NCBI GenBank assembly: GCA_029448655.1 | Contig: JACCLO010000021.1 | Location: 1 to 64,000, forward strand | Source: Wolfiporia cocos | Taxonomy: Eukaryota; Basidiomycota; Agaricomycetes; Polyporales; Phaeolaceae | Direction: 5' to 3' | DNA: 64,000 bases | In this document: in pieces, positions 12,698-23,400 of the stretch | Position numbering within the stretch: the first letter of the stretch is position 1 | Layout of the letters: every line of letters starts with the position of its first letter | Program-made: the position numbers and the translations under genes | Notes under the pieces: model-generated | Databases searched by the model: none | What the model was told of the DNA's origin: nothing | Seen by the model: only the letters and a program-made list of their open reading frames with translations

Positions 12698-14460
12698 ATG
12701 TCCTCCTCGTCCCCGCCGCCCGCAGCGAGCATGTCCTCGAGCGCAAATCCGCCCGGTGAGTGTACATAATTCGCCTTATCAAACTCGCGATAGGCTGCAC
12801 CCGGCTGCGTTTCATGCGCGTGCCGGCCGTGGCCCCACCGAGCCCTATTGGCACAGGCCTCATGCCGTATAATCCTGGCGCCGCGGATTCGCTCCGAATG
12901 CGACCTTTGTCCCCGCATGTCTACTGTTGCATCGTCCTCCGTCGAGAGCACGCACGGCATGTCGTCCTTACCGCTCAATCCGTCGCTCTCCACGCCGTCT
13001 GCGGCGCCCGCCTACGTCTGGCATCTCGCTGGCTACGGGCTCTGAATCTTCCTCGGCATCTGCAGACTCTACGACCGCTCACTCTACATCGTCTTCGAGT
13101 ACTGACCACACGACCTCCTCCTCCTCTTCAGATTCGTCGTCGACGAGCACAAGCACGACGCTTTCCTCGACGAGCTCATCGACACACTCATCCTCCACAT
13201 CCACCTCCCCCTCCACCTCACCACCCCCACCTCTACCTCCTCGTCCACGACCTCGAGCACGACCTCGACCCCTCCGCCGACCCACTCGAGCTCCTCCAGT
13301 TTTTTCGACCTCCAACTCCCACGCCGACCTCGACACCCCCACCGCAAATTCGTCCTCCTCCTCAACTGGAGAGACAACCGGCTCGTCGAGCAGTTCGGGG
13401 CAGTCCAGCTCCTCGTCGTCCTCCTCGACCTTCACCTCCTTCTCCACCTCCACCTCCACGCACACCAGCGTCCTTGTGTATGCCTCATCTCCCCGCGCCT
13501 CTTTCCCCTTACTCACCCCTGGCCCTATTTATAGCACGACAAATGCCGCGGGCTCTGTCCTGACATCGACAATACGCAACTGACGACCCAGACCGTCGGC
13601 GTCGCGACGACCGCACACACCGACACAAGCACCTCGCACACCGGCGCGATCGTCGGCGGCGTCGTCGGCGGCGTCGGCGGGCTCCTCGTCCTCCTCGCCC
13701 TCCTCGCCCTCCTCTGCCGCCGCAGGCGCCGCGACGACTTCGACGGCAACTTCGACCCGGAACCGCGTCACGGGCGCGACGCTCCCGAACGTCGACCTCG
13801 CCGGCGGAGACGACGTCGAGCCGTACACGTACACGCCCGGCGGCGCGGGCCCGATCAACGGCAACGGCACCGCCGCCGCGGGCCCGCAGTCCGCGTACGG
13901 CGGGTCCGCGGGCTCCGCGTACGGCAGCGGCGGCGCGGGGTCGGACGAGATGCGCCAGTACGCGGCGCCGGGCGCAGGCGTGCCCGCGTTCCTCGCGGGC
14001 GGGCTCGCGAGCACGCAGGGCGGCGCGCCGCCGCTGGGCTCCGCGCCGTCGCACTACTCGCAGTCGCAGTCGCAGTCGCACTACGCGGCGTCGGCGGAGC
14101 ACGGCGGGTACCCGGACTACTCGGCGTACTACGCGGGCCAGGGCGCGGGCGCGGGGTACGCGCCCGACTTCCGGCAGCCGTCGCCCGGGCCGTCGCTCTC
14201 GATGACGAGCTCGACGGCGAACTCGGGCGGGCAGGGCGCGTACGGGTATGCGGGCGTCGGCGCGGGCGCCGCGGGCGGCGGTGCTGCCGTCGAGCAAGGA
14301 GCGCGAGGCGAACGGCCGGCGGGGGCTCGCGGTCGCGGAATGCGGACGTGGTGCAGCACCAGGACGGGGGGCGGCTCGACGCGACGCCCGAGGACGAGGA
14401 GGCGAGAGCGGCCTCGCGGAGGTCCCGCCGCGGTACGACCAGATCCACCGCGAATCAGTG
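12698..14460 (+). pseudogene. Ser/Thr-rich single-pass membrane protein gene with several frameshifts (copy B)
   Basis: Exon 1 (12698-12755) encodes MSSSSPPPAASMSSSANPP and ends at a GTGAGT donor. The next coding part, about 13025-13480, is an extreme Ser/Thr stalk, followed by an intron-like segment at about 13477-13536 ending TTTATAG. Near 13590-13650 comes TTQTVGVATTAHTDTSTS, then one membrane helix, HTGAIVGGVVGGVGG plus LLVLLALLALLC, at about 13644-13725. A basic stop-transfer RRRRRDD and a Gly/Ala/Tyr-rich cytosolic tail with SQSQSQSHY complete it; the tail ends near PPRYDQIHRE at about 14455. Frame changes without splice signals occur near 13575, 13765 (an apparent extra A between FDP and RVTGATL), 14340 and 14412. 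The layout matches the copy at 8.1 kb, so the two are probably paralogs. The role is unknown; a cell-surface sensor or adhesin is plausible from the architecture. Confidence 0.5.
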
Positions 14461-15602
14461 ACGCGCGTGCGCGTGGGCTTTGCACGCGCGGAGACGCCAG
14501 TGGGCGACAGCGTGCCGCGGACATCGGTGTCCTTCGTCATGATGGCCGCTCTCCTTAATGAACCCTCCTTGCTCGTCGCGCCCATCTCAAAACCAGTCCA
14601 CCGTCGTTTGATCCCCACTGCCAACCCCTCCCTTCACCTCCCTGCACCTACCCACCTGCCCGTCCGTCGACCCACAAAACAGAACTTACGCACGCAGCTG
14701 ACGACGTTGTACGCTATTCTATGCTACTCTAGATCTCCGTAATCGCAGGTCGTTTACCTCCAATATCAAGTACGCTCTGGCTTGGCTAAGGACCTAACTT
14801 TACTTTTTTTTTCACGACCGTCCACGTCTACGCCTATCTATCGCTATATCGATTCTCGATGGGTCGTTTGCTCCGTTTTTCACCGTTGATTGTGACCGTA
14901 ATGTCGGCACTCGAGCAGTGCGTATATGCATAGAGTTGAAAGAAAGCGAATGATACAGGTCGCGCAAGTTCATGTTGTGAAGCTTGGACTTACAAACAAC
15001 ACTCCCATGGCGAACTACGTAAGAACAATTTTCTGCGTGCAGAAGAACGCAATGGTATCACTCCAACGAAATACACATTGCTTCCTCACATCAATCAAGT
15101 CGTTAGAACTCCGAACGAGACGCTCTAAAAAATTTTCGCTATAGCATATATTGTGGCCAACCAATTCCCATACATTGCACGACACCATGTACAAAACATA
15201 ATATGAAAAGTATCCATCAGACAGACGTCCAACTCGCTGGCTAGCCCTCCGCACCACCCGCAAAGGGGTACAGAAGAGCCAACCAAACGTCCTCGAATCC
15301 GCGCGAGGCGGACATGTTCTCGGTATAACGAGTGGACGCGGGTGTCATCGACTGGATATGAAGGATGTGGCATGTGTAAACATGCGAGACTCGAGTTAGG
15401 TACTATAAAATAGATCCTAGCTGAGTATGTTCTGAGGAAACAGCGATGTCGGGGCGCTCCATATATACTGCGCTGGTTTAGGGCAGGCCTCGTGGCTTGG
15501 GCGGGCTCAGGCGCTTGTTTGTAGCGCTGCTGTCCGAATCAGGATTAGTAAGGAGAAATTGATATGCCAAACTATATATAGTTTTAACCACCCGAATATC
15601 AA
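14461..15602. other. Intergenic, nothing recognised
   Basis: AT-richer spacer between the Ser/Thr-rich gene and the tRNA. Poly-T and TA-rich tracts (near 14802 and 15570-15585), but no open frame with a recognisable product. Confidence 0.4.
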
Positions 15603-15684
15603 TCTCTGGTAGTATATCGGTTAGTACACGCGCCTGTCACTTTCGAGTGCGCGCGAAAGCGGGGTTCGACTCCCCGCCAGAGAG
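15603..15684 (+). tRNA. tRNA-Asp(GTC) with a 10-nt intron
   Basis: Cloverleaf by direct pairing: acceptor stem TCTCTGG (15603-15609) with CCAGAGA (15677-15683) and discriminator G at 15684; D stem GTAT/GTAC (15612-15615 with 15624-15627); anticodon stem CGCGC (15629-15633) with GCGCG (15651-15655); anticodon GTC at 15636-15638; T stem CGGGG/CCCCG around the loop TTCGACT. A 10-nt insertion at 15640-15649 (CTTTCGAGTG) sits one base 3' of the anticodon, the standard place for nuclear tRNA introns. Without it the gene is 72 nt. A run of T starting at 15685 is the Pol III stop. Confidence 0.95.
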
Positions 15685-16076
15685 TTTTTGCTTGACCGCC
15701 TGCATCGTCTATTTTTCCTTTCTCACTGGGCGGACTATAGGATTCGAGATTCGACTACGGGCATATGTTCGCATAGATAAATGTATACAGACCGTGCCTC
15801 AGCGTTCAACGTTCATACCGCAGCGATGTTGTCGAGAATCACAATTCAGTCGACGCGGCCAGGTTATCGCCACGGTCCCACTGGAAGTCGTTTCCGCCCG
15901 TGAATTAGCAAGACCTAGCAACCAAAACATGGGTATTTCAGATAATAGCAGTCAAACCGTAAAGGCTAAGATAGACGCTGCGAAGGGAGCCGCAGGTGCT
16001 CTAGTGACGTGTCGCTCTATGAGCGAGCTCGGACTTAAAAAACAAACGTAAGTCGTGAATGCCAGGGTCGAGGTCG
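15685..16076. other. Pol III terminator and spacer
   Basis: Begins with TTTTT directly after the tRNA, then about 390 bp with no recognisable gene. The SDR gene on the minus strand ends at 16077. Confidence 0.5.
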
Positions 16077-17500
16077 TTAGATCTCGGCCACCTGCTCCTT
16101 CATCCACTCCCAGAGCTTCTTCCCGGTCGGGGGCTCCACTGCGTCTGCACGCGCTTCGCTGACGCGCGCCCAGGGGATCAGGTACTGCAATTGTGGTCGA
16201 GGTGAGTTCATGGAGGAGGAGGGGGAGGAAGAAAGGTGCGCACCTTGCCGTTCATCTTCGCGGCTTCTGGCGCCGTCCCGGCGTACAGCTGGGTCAAGGC
16301 TCCCTTTTCCGTTGAGTGGAACATGGTACGCTGCGCGAACGCCTGTGATCAGCACGACTACGCTGCAGAGTCGGGTGGCATACCGTGTAAACTTGCGAAA
16401 CAGGTCCCGCATGTCGGCTAATTCCTGTCCTGATATTGCCTGGTGCACATAGATGGACCGATCCAGGCATGTCAGTATAGGTAGACGCATGCACTGCCAA
16501 TCAAAGGACCCACCGGGGTTGACGGCGATCGAGACAATGCCGTGCCCGCCATACCGTCTCGCAAGCTCAGAAGCAAACGCCACACAGCCCTGTGGGCGCA
16601 CTCGTCAGCCTCTGCACCACGACACGGGCCCACGGCGCGCACGTATTTGCTCATCTGGTACAGCTCCTGCCCTGCCCATCCTGTTGCGCTCGTTCCCGGC
16701 GCGGAGGGCGTCGTAGTTGAGCTTCGTGAACAGGTGGCGGTGCGAGCTGACGGTGACCACGCGCGTCTTCTCCTTGTCGGCTTGCACGGTCGCCATCATC
16801 GTCGGGAGCAGCAGACGCGTGAAGTAGAAGTGCCCTGGCGTCGAGTGAGTGCCTGGAGACAACGCAGGGCCGGGACTGCGTACCGAGCACGTTGACGCCG
16901 AACTGCAGATCGTAGCCGTCTGCGGTCAGCTCGTGGAGGGCCGGGACCATGACGCCGCTGTGGCGAATGTCAGAATGTGTTAGGGCAGATAGAGTCCGAG
17001 AAGCGCCACGTACGCGTTGTTGAACAAGACATGCAGTTTCTTCTCCTTGCTGTGGATTCCGCACGGTCACGCTGTCATAACACCTAGAGAATCCGGCAGC
17101 CACTCACCTCTGGAACTCGGCCGCGGCCTTCTTGACCGATCGAAGGTTGGCCAGGTCGAGCTCGAGGAAGATGGCCTCGCGCCCTGTCGCCTTCTGGAGG
17201 CCGAATATGGCCTTCATGGCCTTGGCCTTGTTCCGGGATGCCATGTATACCTTGGCGCCCCGTTTGAGCAGGGTCTGCAAGGATCGCGCATCAGGCACGC
17301 TCGGACTCTGTGCATCCCGCCGCGCCTCGACTGACGGGCCTATCCAGCCACAATAGAAATTCTCGGGAACCCACCTTGACAGTCTGCTTCCCAATGCCGC
17401 TGTTCCCGCCCGTGACGATCATGACCTTGCCCGTGAGGTCGGGCATGTCGTTTGCGGTCCACTTTGGCTTTGGCGGGAAGTTCTCGTCGATGGCGGACAT
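16077..17500 (-). CDS. Short-chain dehydrogenase/reductase, retinol-dehydrogenase-like (tandem copy 1), with a 1-nt frameshift
   Basis: NAD(P)-dependent SDR of the WWOX/retinol dehydrogenase type. Nine exons on the minus strand: 17375-17500, 17108-17274, 17014-17049, 16884-16957, 16643-16834, 16514-16589, 16384-16439, 16244-16342 and 16077-16184. The cofactor motif TGGNSGIG, the structural NNAG, the catalytic Ser (VVTVSSH) and YQMSK (Tyr and Lys) are all present; the C-terminus ends KLWEWMKEQVAEI. Exon 5 is one base too long: the run at 16670-16672 gives RMGRAGAV, while removing one G (minus strand) gives [13 protein letters not shown], exactly the sequence of the neighbouring copy. So either this copy is freshly disabled before its catalytic Tyr or the assembly has a homopolymer error. 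Substrate not predictable. Confidence 0.88.
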
Positions 17501-17820
17501 GGTGGGGGTATCTCTGAAGGAGCGACGGGTGGAGTGGGATAGTAGATACTAGTGATGCGGGAGAAGGGTAGTAAAGCTGGTAACTGCCTAGCCCGGCGCT
17601 TGGGGCATAGCACTGCACAGGCGCCCGACGCGTGATGACGTTTGGATCGTCGGCGCCGAAATGTGCCTCGATCGGGAGAGAGATTGATGCAGATCAAGAG
17701 CGCAGCCACTGCGCGTCGTTTACTGCGCAGCTGCCAGACTTGACCGGGACCAACGTGGTTACATATCATATGTCCAAAATTAACATCGCATCGAGCCTGC
17801 CGTACACAAACATAATAGAG
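17501..17820. promoter_or_regulatory. Upstream region of SDR copy 1 and 3' end of SDR copy 2
   Basis: 320 bp between the start of copy 1 and the stop of copy 2, both on the minus strand. It must carry the copy 1 promoter and the copy 2 terminator. I see no TATATA box here, unlike upstream of copy 2. Confidence 0.4.
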
Positions 17821-19319
17821 TCAAGCGTCCTTTACCTGCTCCTCCATCCACTCCCACAGCTTCTTCCCAAGCTCTGGGTCGAGGGCGTCGGGACGCGCCT
17901 CGCCCACCCGCGCCCAAGGGATCAAGTACTGCGCGCCGTCAGAGCGTTTGAGCGATCCAGAAGCGCGTACCCTCCCAAGAATCTGAACGCACCTTGCCAT
18001 TCATGCTCTCCGCCTCTGGCGCGGTGCCTGCAAACAGCTGCGTAAGCGCACCCTTCTCTGTCGGGTAGAACAGGATTCGCTGAAGTATCATGAGGTCATT
18101 AGTAACATGGACGACGAGGCGTGCGTACCGAGAGGAATTTCTGCACGGCGCTTGCGTTCCGATTTAAGTCAGACCTGATGTTCCCTACAAGAAACCAGTG
18201 CGCAATCTTCGATATACATACTACCGCAAAGAAGAGCGGTACACACCAGGGTTCACCACGATTGAGACTAGCCCCTGCTCCCCGTACCGCCGCGCGAGCT
18301 CCGCGGCGAACACGACGTTCCCCTTCAGATTCGCCACACGCGTCAACGAGATTGCCCGCGCGAGGCTACGTCAGCATACGCACGTATTTGCTCATCTGGT
18401 ACAGTTCCTGTCGCCCGAGGCGCGTGCGTGCGGGGCCGGGGTGCACTGCGTCGAGGTCGAGCGGTGTAAAGACGTGCCCGAGCGAGGACGTCGTCACCAC
18501 GCGCGCTTTTGGTGCGTGGTGCTCGGAGGTGGGAGAGGAGGAGGCGGCCAGGAGCGCCGGGAGAAGGAGGCGTGTGAGGTGAAAGTGGCCTGTTGAAAGG
18601 ATCAGCGTGAGCAGGAGAGGAAGGAATGTGCATACCGAGAACGTTCACGCCGAACTGCAAGTCGTACCCCTCAGTGGTGAGCTGTTCGAGCGGCGGGATC
18701 ATCACGCCCCTGTACACCATCATACACTCACTTATGCTCCCCACAAAAGCAGAGTACGCACCCACTGTTGAATAGCACGTGTAGCTGCGTCTCTTTGCTG
18801 TCAAGCCCACGAAGTTGTTAGATGTGCGAATCCGGCAAGCGCTAAAGGCGATGTTGACTTGAACAGCGCACCTCAGAAATTCCTCTGCTGCGCGGCGCAC
18901 GCTGGCCAAACTCGCGAGATCGAGGTCGAGGAAGCGTGCTGAGCGTCCCGTGGTGCGTTGCAGCTCTGCGATTGCCGCCTCCGCGCGTGCACGGCTGCGC
19001 GCTGCCATATAAACTGTCGCATTGTGCGCGAGAAGGGCCTGTGCCGCGGTAGTCGGGTGTTAGCGTATTCTTCGTTATGAATGTCGCGCGTCATATCTGG
19101 GCGGGCGTAAGGAGTAAAGGGAAGAGGACGGACGGTAGCGTAGAGGTTTGGCTTATGGTGTGGCAGGTAAGACGTACAGAGCGGAACGCTCACCTTGACC
19201 GTCTCCTTGCCAATCCCGCTGTTCCCGCCCGTGACAAGCATGACCTTCCCCGTGAGGTCTGGGATGTCGTCCGCGGTCCACTTGGCCTTGGGCGGGAAGG
19301 ACTGGCTGAATATCGACAT
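17821..19319 (-). CDS. Short-chain dehydrogenase/reductase, retinol-dehydrogenase-like (tandem copy 2)
   Basis: Paralog of the preceding SDR with the same nine-exon layout; six exons are identical in length (126, 167, 36, 74, 76, 56 nt) and so is the last (108 nt). Exons: 19194-19319, 18872-19038, 18762-18797, 18636-18709, 18384-18589, 18247-18322, 18129-18184, 17993-18079 and 17821-17928, encoding 311 residues without interruption. It starts [15 protein letters not shown], has TGGNSGIG for cofactor binding, the catalytic pair in LYQMSKY, and ends [14 protein letters not shown]. The usual NNAG motif reads NSGG here, a change at a structural position that may alter activity; copy 1 keeps NNAG. 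The start follows a TATATA box by 80 bp. The pair arose by tandem duplication and has diverged well beyond recent identity. Confidence 0.93.
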
Positions 19320-19399
19320 TCTCTCTGCGCAAGAAAGCTTGAAAGCTTCGAGTTAGGAGTTAGTATCTTGGAATTTGCGCTCTCAGAGATCCAGTGGGA

Positions 19400-19405
19400 T
19401 ATATA
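19400..19405 (-). promoter_or_regulatory. TATA box of SDR copy 2
   Basis: TATATA about 80 bp upstream of the ATG at 19319, read on the minus strand. Confidence 0.5.
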
Positions 19406-20491
19406 TGCGCATTAGATTTGCCGACGCGATCGGGCAATCGCGCCTCCTCCCCGGGCATGTTCGGTGAACGGTGCTGCGGATGCACAGGAACGTCGCCACG
19501 CGCACATAGCCTTCCAGCGTCCTGCTCAGGCTCTGAGATCGCAGCCGTGCCACGGAATGCGCATTGCCACGAGGGCGCGCAGATTTCGATGCGCGGACTA
19601 ACGAGTCGCGCCCCACGTGATCGCGACGCACGCGCGCCGCCTACAGAAGTGTGGCGGTGGCCAGTTAAACATCCGCTGTAAGCCAGTGTGGACATGGGCT
19701 CCTCGGTGTGTGTTGCGTAAGTCCAGAGTTCAGACCCGTCGAGAGAAACCAAGAATCACAGATTTGTCACGGAGAGACGATGTAGCTGGTGTTAACTGCG
19801 CTGCATATGTTGAACGGTATGTATTTCGGAGCCGATATATGGTTGCAGATTTAGAGTGAGGGTGCATGCAATACGCCACCAGGCGGCCACCAAAGCGAGG
19901 ACCGGGCCGACACAACCAGTTTGGCTGTTATATCGAAGCTTCTGCCCCCAACACTAGTGTGTTCGACTGTCTAGTACCGAGATCGCAGAACATAAGGCCA
20001 ACCTGAAATGGCATATGAATAAATTGGGGGCTGGAAGAGACGAGCGACGTACAAATTATTTCATTCTCCCGTCGCTCTGTAAATGAATGTGGCAGATCGA
20101 AGCAAAAGCGAGACGAACCGCTGATAGACAGAAAACTACAGGAACATATGCGTGATCATGATGCCGTACAGCAAGGCGGGGGTAAAAGCGAAGAAGTGTA
20201 TGCCATCGATGGTCGGACACTCACTAACGCCTCGGTTCGCCTCGACGGCGCCGGTGCGAGCTCTGCCGGACATCGTCGTAGCAGACAGCGCACACGGAAC
20301 CGCGTAGACAGTGAATGCGCACGCACGGACAGACGCAGTGGAGATCACGATCGATACCGGCTTACGCAGACGGCGCTTAGCAGATGTTGCTGCAGGCGGC
20401 CCAAGAGCCGCCGAACGCGCATACAGCATTCGTGTTTTTCGCATTGTTCCATCTACCGTTTACCTGCTGCTTTATACATACGTAACACACC
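19406..20491. other. Intergenic between SDR copy 2 and the HECT ligase
   Basis: Divergent spacer. Contains the CACGTG-bearing 45-bp segment (19589-19635) that is repeated at 11.4 kb. No open frame with a recognisable product. Confidence 0.4.
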
Positions 20492-23400
20492 ATGAACCCG
20501 CTCTTCGGCGATGATCTCATCAGACGGCGCAAAGAGATCAACCTCGGCGGTACGCGTACCGCCGCCGGGTTCACCGACATCCTGCACGACGTCAAGGCGC
20601 AGCGCACGCAACGCCAGGACCTCAAGCGCAGGCTCGATAGCGCGATGCGCATACAGACATGGTGGCGGGGCGTTGTTTACCGCCGGCTCCTGCGGGAGCA
20701 CCTGCGGCGCACCTTCGCGGAAGATGTGGCCGGCATTAATGGACTGAGGTGCCTCATGCTTTTGGGAGGGGACGAGGCTATTATGGGAACATGGGCGCGG
20801 ATGGTGGCTGGCGGCGCGCAGGGTGAGCATGAAACATTCGTTTTCAAAGACAACCCACAAGTGACAATGTCATGACAAAGGGACAATCCTGCATGACGAC
20901 CCAAGTTGGCGGTTTCTTCTCCGGAGAACGGCTCTCTTACTGCTGAGGTCCGTCAGCAACAGCCCAGAGTATGTTATGTCTTCACCTAGAACGATCCTAT
21001 ACTAACTTTCGCAGATCTCAGAATGCATTGCCGTATCTCTCGGTGCTCTTAGCACTCCAATCCAATACTCCCAGCGCGTCAGAATATACGCGTTATCTGC
21101 TCCAGAACGGCTACTATGAGATGCTGGGAAGGGCGATTGTGAGCATTGTAAGTGTCCAATCGCACATGCGCTCTGAGCGGTCTGTCTGACGCGCATGGCT
21201 TGTAGCCCGTAGATACGAAGACGTCACCCAGCCTACCACCGCTTGTTTCGTTGATCACATTGCCGCTGTCAAAGCCTGACCTTTACAATCAATGTATACG
21301 AGATGTGTTGCTGCATATCCTCACAATTCCGCTACTCCCTAACCGCTTGCCATTACAAGCCTTGTCTGCCCTTTCGGCGGCACTCCCGCTGTCTTCATTA
21401 CACCTACTTTCTCCATCGATAGCTGATATTGTCAACAACGGGCCTCTGTCAACAGCTGAGGCGAAGCTGCATCTCCTCGCAAACCTCGTCGCGTTCACCC
21501 CGCCGCGGTATTCGAAGCTGTCCGCGAATGCACTCAATGCGTACCTCGAGTTGACCACAGCTCTCATGGCTTCTCTTCCGACCAATGCGGTTGAGCCCCC
21601 CGAGCCGAATGTAGCAAATTCCAACATTGAGTGGGGAGACGATGAGGATTACGAGTACGAGACGCAGGTGTCGGTCGTGTCCTCGTTCGAGCCCGCGCCT
21701 GCGCCGCTCCCGCAGCTGGACAAGCGGACACGCACGCGTCTACAGACATATCCCTCCCCGCAACACCTGACCGTGCTGTTGGCAGCTGCCCGCCAGGCGT
21801 CGCAGCCAATCCTGATCGCTTTCTGCTCCACACTCACCACAATATGGGCGTCGCGGAAGGATAAGGTACTGACAGCGCTGGTCGCATACAATGGCGGCGG
21901 GATCATCCGCGAATTATATCGGCTCTACATCAGGAGCTCTCCACTCGGCCAGGACGACCAGCTATCACCGCTTACGGGTAGGTCCCTTGGATGATTTACG
22001 AACGTATGTAGCTCAAGACTGTATTATTAGCTCCCGGTAACAAAGCGGCGTGGCCCCCGATGCTGCTGCTGGTTGACCTGTACACTCACAGTCTCCTCAC
22101 GATGGCCGACGACGAGTTCTTCGGCAGTGGGAAGCTCGCGGGCGTTGCGCGGAATCCGCTGATGCTCGACGAGCTAATCGTATTCTCCCGCCAGCTGCTA
22201 AACATTGCGTTCGCGCTCTACTGGCGCGAGTCGCCGACGAACGTGCAGGAGAACGGCGTGCCGGGGCTGACACCGGTAAAATGGGAGCACGTGCGAGACA
22301 AAGTGACCAAGCTTCTGCAGGCGATCCATGCGAGAGAGTGCGTCGAAGACCGAGTATGCCGTCACCTACGCAGCTGACCGTGTGTGGCGTGCTAGCTCGA
22401 GGAGGCCGTTCACGCCGCCCGATCATTGGCTGATCACTTCTCAAGTCGACATGGTCTCCTTCGTCGACGTCGCAATGTAAGTATCCTCGTGCGTCCACTT
22501 TACACGCTGATGACGCCACGTTCTTGCCAGCATGGAAGAGCGGGACCTCGTGCAGACCGACGGCGCGCGATCGCTGAGCAAACGCCAGCTCGCGTACGTC
22601 TCGCCGCGGCTCGGGGTGCTGAACAGCATCCCGTTCGCGATCCCGTTCGAGGTCCGTGTGTCCATCTTCCGGAGTTTCATCCAGAACGACAAGACGCGGA
22701 GAGGGGAGCTCGAATCGTATAGATGGTCGCGGAGGCCGATCTCCGTGCGGCGCGGCATGGTCGCCCAGGACGGGTTCAACAAGCTACAGGAGGCGGACCT
22801 GCACCGGCGGGTCGAGATCGAGTTTGTGGACCAGTTTGGCCAGCCCGAGTAAGCTCCGTATCTGGATGCGCTTGCGACGTGCATCGCTCAGGTTGCTTTT
22901 CGCAGGGCGGGCATTGACGGCGGGGGAGTGTTCAAAGAGTTCCTTACATCGCTGTGTAAGGAGGTCTTCGACTCCGATCGTGGTCTGTGGCTCGCGAACA
23001 AGAAGAACGAGCTTTATCCCAACCCGCATAGCTACGCTACCGAATGTCAGTAACCAATGATCGTAAGCATTTACGCTGCAGTAGTGCTGATATACCATCG
23101 ACAGCTCATAGCCTGGAATGGTATCGATTCATCGGCCGCATCCTTGGAAAGGCTCTGTATGATGGTATCCTAATAGATGTCGCTTTTGCGGGATTCTTCC
23201 TTGCAAAGGTGAGTGTTCGAGCGATCTATGCGCCAACTTGTCCGTAATACGCACGTCGACAGTGGTTGGGGAAACAAAGCTTCCTCGACGACCTCGCGTC
23301 ACTGGATCCGGACTTGTACCAAGGCCTGATTTTCCTAAAGCACTACACGGGTGATCCCGAAGAGCTGTCCCTGAATTTCACAGTTGCCGAAGAGGGTGTG

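Noticed and set aside
11314..12863. Long overlapping frames on both strands (up to 292 codons)
   Set aside because: High GC leaves few stops; frames overlap each other in every phase and none has splice-linked continuation or a known motif.
13509..14624. 371-codon minus-strand frame opposite Ser/Thr-rich copy B
   Set aside because: Arg-rich antisense of a GC-rich tail, no domain, overlaps recognisable plus-strand coding sequence.
16643..16834. Programmed +1 frameshifting in SDR copy 1
   Set aside because: No slippery heptamer or downstream structure seen, and copy 2 encodes the same motif without a shift; a homopolymer error or mutation is simpler.
20823..20905. Frameshift between exons 1 and 2 of the HECT ligase
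   Set aside because: It disappeared when the upstream acceptor at 20880 was used; the product then reads GTILHDDPSWRFLLR in frame.
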